Origin: an uncultured Acidobacteriia bacterium
GTDB lineage: Bacteria; Acidobacteriota; Terriglobia; Bryobacterales; Bryobacteraceae
Reading direction: 5' to 3'
DNA length: 63,748 nucleotides
Assembly (NCBI GenBank): GCA_903929755.1
Contig: CAIYVZ010000176.1
Location: 1 to 63,748, forward strand
In this document: one piece after another, positions 18,582 through 26,742 of the stretch
Layout: each line of letters begins with the position of its first letter
Position numbering within the stretch: the stretch's first letter is position 1
Position numbers and translations under genes: made by a program
The notes under the pieces: generated by a model
The model's input: only the letters and a program-made list of their open reading frames with translations
Database searches by the model: none
Told to the model about the DNA's origin: nothing

Positions 18582-19552
18582 TTTGCGACTCCGGGAATGA
18601 ATTTCATACGATTGGCGACGCGGCCTTCCATGCCGGAAGGCTTCCAGGATCTGCCCACGTCGTCTGAAACGTAGATGGCCTCTTCGTGGACACTGGCGTA
18701 GATGCGGCCGGGTATTGCGGGGTCAAAGACGAGAGCGGAAACGTCAGATCGCGGCAGGCCGCTATTGCGCGCCTGCCAGGTCTTGCCACCATCTTCGGAA
18801 ACGGTGACGCCGGGGCCCCAGCCGCCGACTGCCATGCGAGCCGGGGTGGTGGGGTCGAAGGCGACATCGTAGAGAGTTTTGCCCACGCCGGGAGCTTCAG
18901 AAGGCGATTCAAAGGTTTTGCCGCAGTCGTGCGAGGCATAAACACCTCCGCCCTGGGTGGCAGCGAGCCAAAAGCAGGGGTCGTGGGGCGATTGTTCCAG
19001 GCGCATGATCTGGTAGCTGCCGGCTCCGGCGGGTTTCCAGGTTTGGCCGGAATCTTCACTGCGAAAGACGCCTTCTTCGCCACCAGCGAGCAGGACTTCG
19101 GGTTTGGTGCGGTCAACCCGAATGGCTTCGGTGTATTTGCGGTGGAGCCTGGCGCTGAGTTCGGTCCAGGTCTTGCCGCGGTCTTTGGAAACGCGGAGAC
19201 CGTGGCTGTGGGCGATGTAAATGGTGGTGGGGGTAACGACCAGATCTCGGAGTTCGGTGATATCACTGCCGGTCAGGATGGTCCAGTCGCGGCCACCGTT
19301 GGAGGCGCGGATGAGGCCGTTGCCGGCGGCAAGGTAGAGGGTGGAGGGGTCAGCGGGGTCGGAATCGAGGGCAAAGAGGAACGGGATGCTGTAGCCGAGA
19401 TGCTCCCATTCCCTGGTTGCCGTTTGGCGGAAGAGGCCGCTGGCGGCGAGTTTTGCGCCAACAACATATTCCTTGGCAGCTCCGGCCGCGACATACAAAG
19501 AAGATTGCGCGAGTAAGGGCAGCGCGGTTAAGAAAAGAAAACCATACTTCAC
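18578..19552 (-). CDS. Secreted BNR/sortilin-type beta-propeller protein
   Basis: A 324-residue protein starting at a GTG (19552), chosen because it overlaps the previous stop as GTGA and directly gives a signal peptide (MKYGFLFLTALPLLAQS). The rest is a series of sialidase-type Asp-box repeats: SKDRGKTWTELS, SEDSGQTWKPAG, SHDCGKTFESPS, SEDGGKTWQARN and SDDVGRSWKPSG. These mark a beta-propeller of the BNR/Ycf48/sortilin type. No sialidase catalytic Arg triad is evident, so it is more likely a binding or scaffold protein than a glycosidase. It is translationally coupled on both sides (GTGA overlaps), so stoichiometric production with its neighbours is likely. Confidence 0.8.
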   Translation of the reverse strand: MKYGFLFLTALPLLAQSSLYVAAGAAKEYVVGAKLAASGLFRQTATREWEHLGYSIPFLFALDSDPADPSTLYLAAGNGLIRASNGGRDWTILTGSDITELRDLVVTPTTIYIAHSHGLRVSKDRGKTWTELSARLHRKYTEAIRVDRTKPEVLLAGGEEGVFRSEDSGQTWKPAGAGSYQIMRLEQSPHDPCFWLAATQGGGVYASHDCGKTFESPSEAPGVGKTLYDVAFDPTTPARMAVGGWGPGVTVSEDGGKTWQARNSGLPRSDVSALVFDPAIPGRIYASVHEEAIYVSDDVGRSWKPSGMEGRVANRMKFIPGVAK

Positions 19553-19818
19553 GAACTGAGAATACCTCGTTCGGACAGTTCTTTCAGGAGTTGGACGACG
19601 GCAGGGGAGTGGGGCGTCGTATCTGGAACTACGACTGCCCACCGCAGGTTCTCACGGAATTCCTTGTTCGTGATGGTCCAGAGGGCGAGTTCGGGCGGCG
19701 TTACTGCCCCGATCCGGATGATGGACCAGTGGCGCGCGAGCGCAAGTGCCGTGGCAGGGTCCGGCCTGGTGCCCCTGACGATGAAGTGGTTGTCGCCGTG
19801 GACCAGGATGCCGACCAT
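19549..19818 (-). CDS. Small hypothetical protein, 89 aa
   Basis: An 89-residue soluble protein starting MVGILVHGDNHFIVRGTRPD and containing WSIIRIG and LRWAVVVPDTTPHSPAVV. It has no signal peptide or membrane helix. It starts 9 bp after the zinc-ribbon gene, and its stop overlaps the GTG of the beta-propeller gene. The compact, mixed alpha/beta pattern suggests one small folded domain. I do not recognise the family. Confidence 0.65.
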   Translation of the reverse strand: MVGILVHGDNHFIVRGTRPDPATALALARHWSIIRIGAVTPPELALWTITNKEFRENLRWAVVVPDTTPHSPAVVQLLKELSERGILSS

Positions 19819-19827
19819 TACTTAATG

Positions 19828-19998
19828 TTAGTCCGACCCGTGCAGGGGAGCCAGCCAGCGGAACAGAAAGAAATGGTGTCCGCAGAGGCCGCAACGATAG
19901 GGGGAGAGAAGCCAGGAGATGGCTTGTTCGAAGCCGTTGCGGGTACCCACTCCACGAAACTCGATGGAACCGCAATTCGGGCAGTTTTTTTTACCCAA
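19828..19998 (-). CDS. Small zinc-ribbon protein, 56 aa
   Basis: A 56-residue protein with two CxxC pairs (NCPNCGS near the N-terminus and CGLCGHHFFLFRW near residue 40), a classic zinc ribbon. I prefer a TTG start at 19998 because it lies one base after the stop of the upstream 56-aa gene (TAAATTG); the frame can also be opened from an ATG at 20037, giving 69 residues. Small zinc ribbons can bind nucleic acid or act as structural partners. It is embedded in a run of coupled small genes, so it may work with its neighbours. Function unknown. Confidence 0.65.
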   Translation of the reverse strand: MGKKNCPNCGSIEFRGVGTRNGFEQAISWLLSPYRCGLCGHHFFLFRWLAPLHGSD

Positions 19999-19999
19999 T

Positions 20000-20170
20000 T
20001 TAATTTGTCCCCGAGAGGAAATAGAGGCCGACCACAACTACCGCAGCCAGCATGCCGACGATTCGATACCGGGCGGCGGAGACTTTTTCCTCGCGCTGGC
20101 CCTTCTCGATCCATGCACTCCAGACCTTTTCGTCGAGTTGGGGCTGGTTCTGATCCATTACGTTTTTCAT
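20000..20170 (-). CDS. Tiny single-helix membrane protein, 56 aa
   Basis: A 56-residue gene read directly from the minus strand. It begins MKNVMDQNQPQLDEKVW, has a charged cytosolic N-terminal segment (IEKGQREEKVSAARYR) and one transmembrane helix (IVGMLAAVVVVGLYFL), then ends SGTN. Its ATG overlaps the stop of the 116-aa gene as ATGA and its TAA is one base from the zinc-ribbon start, which strongly supports it being real despite its size. The topology predicts N-inside. No family is recognised. Confidence 0.65.
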   Translation of the reverse strand: MKNVMDQNQPQLDEKVWSAWIEKGQREEKVSAARYRIVGMLAAVVVVGLYFLSGTN

Positions 20171-20517
20171 AGGACGGCCGGGGGATGGAGTTCACGCCAG
20201 GCTGCGCCGAGTTGCTCGCCGGCGGCGCGCACAGGGGCTTTGCGCTTCGGGATGGCGGCTTTGGCAGCGGCTCTGTCAGAGGCCAGGCTTCGAATCGCGT
20301 CCTCGGTGAAGATCAGTTCAGAGATACCGTCTTGACGTCGGTCGAGAAGCCCCCGGCAGAGCAGGGGAAGTTCCTGAAGCGCTATGCCGTACTTGCGGGC
20401 CAGAGCAAGATCGGCCCGAACGGTGCATTTCGACCAGACGCGGTCTGCGCCGATACATTCGAAGGCGTAGATGCGGCAGTCTTTTTCGTGAGTGAAACCG
20501 GTGAGCAGAAATTCCAT
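20167..20517 (-). CDS. Hypothetical protein, 116 aa
   Basis: A 116-residue soluble protein, MEFLLTGFTHEKDCRIYAFE..., with an alpha/beta N-terminal half (CTVRADLALARKYGIALQELPLLC) and a basic, Ala/Arg-rich C-terminal tail (AAAKAAIPKRKAPVRAAGEQ). GGGAGA precedes the ATG. It lies 42 bp after the 74-aa gene and overlaps the next gene by 4 bp. No domain is recognised. The basic tail might contact nucleic acid, which is a guess. Confidence 0.65.
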   Translation of the reverse strand: MEFLLTGFTHEKDCRIYAFECIGADRVWSKCTVRADLALARKYGIALQELPLLCRGLLDRRQDGISELIFTEDAIRSLASDRAAAKAAIPKRKAPVRAAGEQLGAAWRELHPPAVL

Positions 20518-20559
20518 GATTATTCTCCCTGGTTTAGAACTGGTTGGGGCAAAGCTGGT

Positions 20560-20784
20560 TTAGGTTGAGGCGTCGATTTTACGAGGTAAGGGGATTCCGT
20601 TCGCCTTCGCGGTGAGGATGCGGAGGCGTTCAATGAGTTGCTTGCCGAGGCTCAGGTCCGCGGGGTTCGGCTTGTGGCCCGGGAAGCGTGCGTCGATGAA
20701 TTCTCGCTGGAAAAGCTGATCGGCGGCCAGACTACTGAGGAGGTCTAGTTCTTTCGGAGTAAGCTTTACGCTGATGCTGGTCAT
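20560..20784 (-). CDS. Hypothetical protein, 74 aa
   Basis: A 74-residue soluble protein, helical by composition (KLTPKELDLLSSLAADQLFQREFID), whose ATG abuts the stop of the upstream gene (TAAATG). It has no cysteines or membrane helix. I do not recognise it. Its place in a chain of coupled genes is the main evidence for function. Confidence 0.6.
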   Translation of the reverse strand: MTSISVKLTPKELDLLSSLAADQLFQREFIDARFPGHKPNPADLSLGKQLIERLRILTAKANGIPLPRKIDAST

Positions 20785-21093
20785 TTAGATTCCCTGGGCG
20801 CGCTGTTTGCGGTTGAACTGAATAGTTTTGTAGGCCGGGTCGGCGAAGATAAGCTGGCGGACCTGATCGTGAAGTTCGCGCCATGTGGTGATGAAGTAGG
20901 AGGCGCGATCGTTGGCGAGGACTTCGGCTCGTTTGGTGGCGAGAATATGAAGAATATTGCGGGTTTCGGCCTGGACATCGCCTCGCTGGCGGAGGGCCAC
21001 GGCCTCGAAGGCGCTGGCGACGCGGTCGAATTCGGCCTCCACAAGAGGCCGGATCTGGTGAGCGAGTTGGATTTGATTAGAAGTTCCCGTCAT
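20785..21093 (-). CDS. Hypothetical helical protein, 102 aa
   Basis: A 102-residue, mostly alpha-helical protein (HQIRPLVEAEFDRVASAFEA, ETRNILHILATKRAEVLAND). An AAGGACGAG ribosome-binding site directly precedes the ATG at 21093, 9 bp after the stop of the first operon gene. No signal peptide or known motif. It may form a helical bundle with partners encoded nearby; this is inference. Confidence 0.65.
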   Translation of the reverse strand: MTGTSNQIQLAHQIRPLVEAEFDRVASAFEAVALRQRGDVQAETRNILHILATKRAEVLANDRASYFITTWRELHDQVRQLIFADPAYKTIQFNRKQRAQGI

Positions 21094-21102
21094 GCTCGTC
21101 CT

Positions 21103-21780
21103 TTATGGATGGAAAGCGGGCTTGTTGGTGGAGCGGGCTTTTTCGCGTGCGGAACTTTCGTCGTCGTCGCGCTTCGTCTGACGGGCGGCGTCACGAAGCG
21201 GGGCTTCGGCGGCGTCGAGGCGAACGGCTTCGACTGCGGCAGCCAGGGAGAGAGTGTCGAGGCGGGTAGAGTAGCCAACCAGGGCGAAGCTGGCGCCATC
21301 GCCGGTACGGACCAGGTTCCACGAACTATCGGCCTGTTCCCAGCGCGCCAGAACCTCAGCGGTCTCACTGTAGATGGAGCGGAGCGCGATTTCTGCTTTT
21401 GGCGTGGCGGCGGGGCCGTAGACCAAAGAGATGCCGTCGATCATGTCCTTCGGGGTGAGGCCTTCCACGCGGTAGCGGTCATAGGTGACCACGATGCGAG
21501 AGAGCTGGCCGTTGAAGAAACAGAGGAGGGCGTCCTGTACGGAGTCAGAGCTGGTGGAACCGGGACGCCAGTGCATTTCCTGGAGCAGGGCCGGGCGCTG
21601 GTGGATGACAGTAGCTTCGCCGGGAACGGTACCTGCCGCTTTCGCGGCGGCGGCGATGGACATGCCGAGTTTTAGAACCCGGTAACTGGAGAAGTCGGCG
21701 GCCGGAGCGAGGGGGCTGAGGGCGAACAAGAGGAGGGAAAGCGATGCGACCGCTGGGCTGAGGCCTGGCTGCACAAACAT
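21103..21780 (-). CDS. Secreted hypothetical protein, first gene of operon
   Basis: A 225-residue protein with a signal peptide (SLSLLLFALSPLAPAADF). The mature part is a compact alpha/beta domain (YRVLKLGMSIAAAAKAAG, DALLCFFNGQLSRIVVTYDR) ending in a charged, disordered tail. The repeated pattern 'LGM...A...F.gql.rivv.Y' resembles small periplasmic domains seen in acidobacterial proteins, but I cannot name a family. It is the first gene after the promoter at 21885-21912 and heads the operon that runs down to 16815. Confidence 0.7.
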   Translation of the reverse strand: MFVQPGLSPAVASLSLLLFALSPLAPAADFSSYRVLKLGMSIAAAAKAAGTVPGEATVIHQRPALLQEMHWRPGSTSSDSVQDALLCFFNGQLSRIVVTYDRYRVEGLTPKDMIDGISLVYGPAATPKAEIALRSIYSETAEVLARWEQADSSWNLVRTGDGASFALVGYSTRLDTLSLAAAVEAVRLDAAEAPLRDAARQTKRDDDESSAREKARSTNKPAFHP

Positions 21781-21884
21781 TTGCGACTCCTGATCTGAGT
21801 AGGGTCTAAGAATGGGGGGGATCAGGGCGTCCGACTTAGTTCAGACGAACTGCGGGCGGGCAGGCACTGCCCAAGCGTTCACTA

Positions 21885-21912
21885 TTATCAGTTAAGTTTT
21901 CTTGCTTGTCAA
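21885..21912 (-). promoter_or_regulatory. Promoter of the leftward small-gene operon
   Basis: On the minus strand TTGACA (21912-21907) and GATAAT (21890-21885) are 16 nt apart, a near-consensus sigma-70 promoter. It would start transcription near 21878, leaving a leader of about 98 nt before the ATG at 21780. It lies 31 bp from the palindrome in front of the divergent regulator gene. Confidence 0.65.
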
Positions 21913-21942
21913 ATCCGTGGCGTGCCAACATGGGGCATGGGG

Positions 21943-21960
21943 TTTACCAGAATTGGTAAA
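21943..21960. promoter_or_regulatory. Palindromic operator in front of XRE gene
   Basis: TTTACCA and TGGTAAA arms separated by GAAT form a perfect 18-bp dyad ending 17 bp before the regulator start codon. Its size and symmetry fit the binding site of a helix-turn-helix dimer, so autoregulation is likely. Whether it also controls the divergent operon is inference. Confidence 0.6.
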
Positions 21961-21977
21961 GTTGGGCGGAATATTTT

Positions 21978-22832
21978 ATGGATGTAGCCTTAGTCATCAA
22001 ACATCGGCTGAGTGAGCTTGGTCTGGATCAGCGAAACCTGGCGGGGGCATGCCAGGTGACGGAATCGTACGTATCGCAGCTTCTGACGCGGAAGAAAGCG
22101 CCACCTGCGCCAGGTCGGACGGACCTTTATGACCGGATGGGCGAGTTTCTGAAGCTGCCGTCGGGCGAGTTGTCGCGGCTGGCGGAAGTGCAGCGCCAGG
22201 AAGAACTGAAGAAGAAGGTGGGGGAGCCTCCGCGGCCGCTGTTTAAGGAATGCCGGGATCTGGTGTTGCGGAAGTGTGAGCCGGAGCGGCAGATGGAGGT
22301 CCGGCGGATCTTCGAAAAGGAGCCGTTTGGGGAGTTGGAGCGGCTGGTAACGCAGAAGTTGCTGGATGCGGCGCAGGGTGTGGCGAAGGACGAGTTGGGG
22401 AGTGAGGAGTGGCTGCGGCTGATGGCGCAGCTGAGCGCACGGACCTACGAGCAGATGCGGGTGGCGATGCTGGAGTTCCTGGACAGCGACGTTTTCACGG
22501 TGTCGATTGAGAACTGCGTGGCGTTTCTGAACCCGATGATCGATTCGTGGGATATCGATGTGAAGACCTTCGCGATTGAGGTGGTGCTGAACCGGCGGCT
22601 GGCTCCGGGGAGTTTGAAGCGCTTCGAGTTCGTGGAGCAACAGCCGCAGATGGCGGTTCCGGTGGAGCCGGGGCTGGAACAGTTTCTGCGGGATGCGTCG
22701 CTGAGCGGGGATGCGACGGAGGGGGAGATCGCTTTCCTGAGAACGCTGCGGTTTGGGGAGAGGCGACCGACTCCGCTGTATTACTACCGGGAAGTACAGA
22801 ATTTGCGGGATCCGCTGCACTTTACGGAGTAG
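21978..22832 (+). CDS. XRE-type helix-turn-helix regulator
   Basis: A 284-residue protein with an N-terminal Cro/C1-type helix-turn-helix (RLSELGLDQRNLAGACQVTE then SYVSQLLTRKKAPP; residues ~8-50). The C-terminal ~230 residues are helical and acidic (EKEPFGELERLVTQKLLDAA, MRVAMLEFLDSDVFTVSIEN) without a recognised ligand domain. The ATG at 21978 is preceded by GGCGGA. The gene is divergent from the small-gene operon, with an 18-bp dyad just before its start. It therefore probably regulates itself and possibly the operon. The long C-terminal part may sense a signal or a protein partner. Confidence 0.8.
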   Translation: MDVALVIKHRLSELGLDQRNLAGACQVTESYVSQLLTRKKAPPAPGRTDLYDRMGEFLKLPSGELSRLAEVQRQEELKKKVGEPPRPLFKECRDLVLRKCEPERQMEVRRIFEKEPFGELERLVTQKLLDAAQGVAKDELGSEEWLRLMAQLSARTYEQMRVAMLEFLDSDVFTVSIENCVAFLNPMIDSWDIDVKTFAIEVVLNRRLAPGSLKRFEFVEQQPQMAVPVEPGLEQFLRDASLSGDATEGEIAFLRTLRFGERRPTPLYYYREVQNLRDPLHFTE

Positions 22833-22860
22833 CGGATTGGGTAGTGGCGGCTACTGTTCT

Positions 22861-23697
22861 CTAATCATTTCGGAGATGCCGACGGGCCGCCAGCAGCAGC
22901 CCCAGTCCAGTGGCGAACAGAACAGCGGACAGCGGTTCTGGCACCCCCGGAGTGGAGGGGGCGCCCACGCCGAACGGGTTCACCACGCCCTCAGAAGTAA
23001 CCATTCGAACCTGGTTGGTGATGTCGCTGCCATTCAGGTCCAGAATCCGGAAATCGGTTGTGACGGTGCCGGCGAAATCCGCTGTCGCATTTCCATCCAG
23101 GGTTCCGTAGGGCGGTGCGATGATGAAATCGCTCCGAATCCAGGCTGAGAGGTAGATCGGTATGTCGGGAGTGATCACTTTTTGCGCTTGAACAGAAACG
23201 TCGTAATTGCCCCCGTAGAACCACTGAATGTTGCCATTGGGCATGTACAACAACGCCTTGAAATAATTAGCGGCGTTCGGTTGTCCCGGTGCGGGTGTAT
23301 AGAAGCCCTGATCGACCGATACGCTGCCGGTCACGTGGTAGGTAAAATCCAGGATCATGGATGCGTAAGCGCTGCCAAATGTGATTGTGTCGGCGTAGCC
23401 AGCCACGGTCAACGGATTCCACCACGAGCTTGTCTGGTCGTCCAGATGAACGTAGTTTGAAGCGTCTACCTGCAGGGAGGAGGTGAATGTAAGGTATCCG
23501 CCGTCCGCTGTGCCCTGAATTATCGCCGAGCCACTTTCGGCCGCTGCAGCTTCGTTGCAACTTTGTGGCAGTCCATTGTCATATGAGTTATAGCCGCTCC
23601 CGCAGTCAAGGGCGGAAAAAGCCCCGGCCTGCAGCAACAGCGGCCACGGCAGAAACATCACAGCGAACATTGGCAGATGTCGGTTTAAATTCTTCAT
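22861..23697 (-). CDS. PEP-CTERM sorting-domain protein
   Basis: A 278-residue exported protein: signal peptide (FAVMFLPWPLLLQAGAFSA), a beta-rich extracellular part with few charged residues (CGSGYNSYDNGLPQSCNEAA), then the sorting tail GVPEPLSAVLFATGLGLLLA followed by ARRH. The VPEP motif, helix and basic end are the standard PEP-CTERM signal, cleaved and anchored by an exosortase in bacteria with exopolysaccharide systems. It converges on the XRE gene 28 bp away. The ligand or surface role is unknown. Confidence 0.88.
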   Translation of the reverse strand: MKNLNRHLPMFAVMFLPWPLLLQAGAFSALDCGSGYNSYDNGLPQSCNEAAAAESGSAIIQGTADGGYLTFTSSLQVDASNYVHLDDQTSSWWNPLTVAGYADTITFGSAYASMILDFTYHVTGSVSVDQGFYTPAPGQPNAANYFKALLYMPNGNIQWFYGGNYDVSVQAQKVITPDIPIYLSAWIRSDFIIAPPYGTLDGNATADFAGTVTTDFRILDLNGSDITNQVRMVTSEGVVNPFGVGAPSTPGVPEPLSAVLFATGLGLLLAARRHLRND

Positions 23698-23951
23698 GAT
23701 GGATTAAGCCTCCTGTAGCAGCGGCCATGCTCTTGCATGACTCCATTTAGGGTTCTGCATCTGTCGTGCCCAGTAATCGACCTATTGTTTTCAACCCGAC
23801 CTCGGCGTTTTCGGGGAAGGAACTGCGCGATTTGAGGGCTTTAGCGCCTTTACGCGCAGTTCCAGTGAACAATCTCTTCGTCAAGAAACTCGTCCGCGTC
23901 GTGGAAGTGGCCGGTGCGGATCTGCGCGTTCACTCGCCGGACCAACCCCAG
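23698..23951. other. Intergenic region with weak plus-strand frame
   Basis: 254 bp between the PEP-CTERM gene start and the stop of the outer-membrane barrel gene. A plus-strand frame from a GTG at 23766 runs to 23969, encoding 67 residues (MPSNRPIVFNPTSAFSGKEL...), but it overlaps the barrel gene end and has no ribosome-binding site or domain, so I do not call it. The PEP-CTERM promoter is expected here. Confidence 0.35.
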
Positions 23952-25418
23952 CTAGAACCGGTACGTTAGTTCCGCATAACCCAGGTGGCCGGTGGTGCCT
24001 TTGGGATAGATGGCCTGGATGACGGATTTACCCTGCGCGTAGCCGTAATAAAGGGTGGCGGAGAGGTGGGCGTTCACGAAGAAATCAGCGCTGCCGTCGT
24101 AGAGATTGGCAAGGCCGCGGGCTCCGCCGCCGGTGCGGGCCTGGTAGCCGAAGGTCCAGGGCTGGTAGGCTCCGCCGCCCTGATACCAGAGGTCGTTGTG
24201 GTTGGCGAGGCGGAGGGCGTGGACTTCGCTTTTCAGGGTCAGCTTCTTATGCGGACGGACGGTGAGCATGGCGAAGCGATCGTTATTGTTCATCATGTCG
24301 AAGAACGGGAAGCGGGCGAAGGGGCGGGCGGTGGGCAGGATCTGAAAGAAAGTGCCGTGTTTGTTGTCGTTGGGGTTGCCGTCGCCGGAGCCGTAATAGT
24401 AGCCGACGCGAACCCAGGGCTTCAGCTTTGGCAGAACTTTGGGCTGCCAGCCGCCTTCGAGATCGAGCATGCCGGAGCGCTGGTCGAGCGATCCCCATTT
24501 GCCGAACTGGCCAGCGCCGAGGGCCATGAAATCGAGCGTGCCCGCTGAGGTTTCCTGAACGTGGACATAGTGGCCACCCAGGGTATAGATCTTGACGTTG
24601 CCGTGGTCGGCGGTACGGGCGGCGGCGGAGCGGTTGTCGGCCTTCAGGATCTGGCGCCAGTCATCGTAATAGATGCCGAAGACGCGCCATTCTGCGTTGG
24701 TTGCCTTGTTCGGCGTAAGCTGGCCTGTGGCGGAGGCGTAGGCGAAGGCGGTCTTCATCCAGCCCCAGCCATCCACCTGGAGGACGCCGCGGGTGGGGGC
24801 GGCTCCTATGAGCGTGTAGTTGATTTTCGGTTTGTTGTAGACGTAGTGGAAGCCATCGAAGCTGCGCATCACGTGGGTGAAGACGAAGGGACCGATGAGG
24901 CGCTGGTGGACGCGGTCGCGCTTGATGACGCCGAGGGTGGCGTTTTTGGCGGTGACTTCGCTGCCGTCCTGAAACTCAAAGCGACCAATACGAACGCTGC
25001 TGGCTTTGTTTCCGAAGAGGTTGTTGACCTTGGTATAGACCTGTTTGGGGAAGAGGCCGGCGACGTTCTGTTGCTTTTTGTTGGCGACGTAGTATCCGGC
25101 GCCGAGGCCGAGTTGGCCCTGCACTCCGGTGGCGACGGCGTTATCGGGAAGGTTGAGCAGGATGGGGGCTTCGAATTCGAAAACCCAGTCGAAGGTCTTG
25201 CCCTGCTTGCTGATGCCGAGGCGCAGGTTGTTGCCCATAAAGGTGTAGCCGGGGTCGCCCGAGTTGGGAGTGAACCACTGCCAGTTTTCCACGCGGCTGC
25301 GGATGCTGCCGGAGACTGTCCAGGTGCCGAGTTTTATGGGAGTGGGGGCTGGCTGCTGACCGGCTAACGGTAGCAGGGTACACATCGCGATCAAGCCAAA
25401 ACGAATAAACCTGCACAT
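23952..25418 (-). CDS. Outer-membrane beta-barrel, alginate-export-like
   Basis: A 488-residue protein with a signal peptide (FGLIAMCTLLPLAGQQ) and an alternating beta-strand pattern to a C-terminal LGYAELTYRF ending in Phe. Features such as VSGSIRSRVENWQWF, RIGRFEFQDGSEV, LKPWVRVGYYYGSGDGN and KKLTLKSEVHALRL match the AlgE/alginate-export porin-like family, which in other bacteria forms an anion-selective channel. No alginate biosynthesis genes are nearby, so it is better read as a general substrate-specific porin. It appears monocistronic. Confidence 0.75.
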   Translation of the reverse strand: MCRFIRFGLIAMCTLLPLAGQQPAPTPIKLGTWTVSGSIRSRVENWQWFTPNSGDPGYTFMGNNLRLGISKQGKTFDWVFEFEAPILLNLPDNAVATGVQGQLGLGAGYYVANKKQQNVAGLFPKQVYTKVNNLFGNKASSVRIGRFEFQDGSEVTAKNATLGVIKRDRVHQRLIGPFVFTHVMRSFDGFHYVYNKPKINYTLIGAAPTRGVLQVDGWGWMKTAFAYASATGQLTPNKATNAEWRVFGIYYDDWRQILKADNRSAAARTADHGNVKIYTLGGHYVHVQETSAGTLDFMALGAGQFGKWGSLDQRSGMLDLEGGWQPKVLPKLKPWVRVGYYYGSGDGNPNDNKHGTFFQILPTARPFARFPFFDMMNNNDRFAMLTVRPHKKLTLKSEVHALRLANHNDLWYQGGGAYQPWTFGYQARTGGGARGLANLYDGSADFFVNAHLSATLYYGYAQGKSVIQAIYPKGTTGHLGYAELTYRF

Positions 25419-25618
25419 CTAATAAAAGTAGACTGAAAAGCCAGCATGCTCCATAGCATGTTTCCATTAGCGGCGCTTTCGTAACAGGCCTATAAAGAGG
25501 AAAGTGGAGTGGGCCTGCCTGCGTGTCACGGGGAGTACGATTGTTGTGGAGCGTGGGGCCTGAGAAAAGCTGATAAATTAGACCCCGGGCCCGTGCGTCT
25601 GGAAAATGGTGCGCGGGT

Positions 25619-25645
25619 TTGACAATCCGACCCCGGCGATATACG
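25619..25645 (+). promoter_or_regulatory. Candidate promoter of sugar cassette
   Basis: TTGACA at 25619-25624 and TATACG at 25640-25645 are 15 nt apart, about 45 bp before the isomerase start codon. The -35 box is perfect; the spacing is slightly short. The surrounding 271-bp gap (25419-25689) shows nothing else I can support. Confidence 0.4.
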
Positions 25646-25689
25646 CTGGCAGAGGTTTGAGACGTTTCAATTTACCGCTTTGAGAGCTT

Positions 25690-26736
25690 ATGAGTACCCC
25701 AAATAGATACCCCGCACTGCATAACGCGATGTGGCCCGGCCTTGTTGGCAAGGGCCCTGACTCTGAACCGCCTATCGAACTGGATACGATGCTGGACCTT
25801 ACGGTTGCGGCTGAAGTGGATGGCGTGCGGTTCGAGGGAGTCGATCTCTTTCTGAGCCTGCCGCACACAGATATCGATTCATCGGACGACGACCTGAAAG
25901 TGCTGGCCGATAAGCTAAGCAGCCGGAATCTGGTGGCTGGCTCGCTGGTGGCCCCGGTTTGGGGCGGCACGGGCGGTGGCTCGGCAATGGGTGATGCCGA
26001 CGAAGTGGGCAAGTTTCTGACGCAGGTCCGCAAGAGCTGCGCGATTGCGAAGAAGCTGAAAGATCTGGGCGTGCGGCAGTATGGCGTGATCCGGATTGAC
26101 TCGGCGGCGGGTGTGGATGCCTGGTCGGCGGATCCGGCGGGCAACACGAAGAAGATTGCGGATACGTTCCGGGAAGCGGGGCGGATCGCGGAAGGTTACG
26201 GCGAACGGCTGGCGGCGGAAGGCGAAATCTGCTGGGGCGGGATGCAGAGCTGGCGGCGGAACGTGGAACTGCTGGAGATGGTTGGCCTGCCGAACACGGT
26301 GGGTTTCCAGGCGGATATGGCCCACACTATGCTGTTCACGATGGGCTTTAATTCACCGGAAGACCGGTTGCTGCCGGATAACTTCGACTGGGCGGACGGC
26401 GAGGCGCTGGCGACTGCATACAAGAAGGTTGCGACAGCTTTGCGGCCGTGGACGTTCGATTTCCATGTAGCGCAGAACGATGGCACGGTAAAAGGCCAGG
26501 GGTCGCACGATAAAACGGGGCGGCATTGCCTGGTGACGGATCCGAACGGGCGTCTGGACATTGTTCGCGACTCGGGTGGCTGGCTGCGCGACGAGACCGG
26601 CGAAAAGACGCGGGCGTTCCGGCATATTTGCTGGGATGGGTGCATGTTCTCCAACGAAACGATGCTGAACCAGCAGACCTGGAACGACATTCTGAAAGCG
26701 ATGATCGCGGTGCGTAATGCGCACGGCTGGGAGTAA
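25690..26736 (+). CDS. Sugar phosphate isomerase/epimerase (AP2EC TIM barrel)
   Basis: A 348-residue protein of the xylose isomerase-like TIM barrel family (AP endonuclease family 2). The barrel strands are visible as [29 protein letters not shown] and [10 protein letters not shown], followed by a segment with metal-ligand candidates ([30 protein letters not shown]). It has no signal peptide, so it acts in the cytoplasm. It is the first of four genes in an operon with a Gfo/Idh/MocA oxidoreductase 6 bp downstream and two exported DUF1080 proteins. Members of this superfamily act as keto-sugar isomerases or as lyases in 3-keto-glycoside pathways; the exact reaction is unknown. Confidence 0.8.
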   Translation: MSTPNRYPALHNAMWPGLVGKGPDSEPPIELDTMLDLTVAAEVDGVRFEGVDLFLSLPHTDIDSSDDDLKVLADKLSSRNLVAGSLVAPVWGGTGGGSAMGDADEVGKFLTQVRKSCAIAKKLKDLGVRQYGVIRIDSAAGVDAWSADPAGNTKKIADTFREAGRIAEGYGERLAAEGEICWGGMQSWRRNVELLEMVGLPNTVGFQADMAHTMLFTMGFNSPEDRLLPDNFDWADGEALATAYKKVATALRPWTFDFHVAQNDGTVKGQGSHDKTGRHCLVTDPNGRLDIVRDSGGWLRDETGEKTRAFRHICWDGCMFSNETMLNQQTWNDILKAMIAVRNAHGWE

Positions 26737-26742
26737 AGGCCT

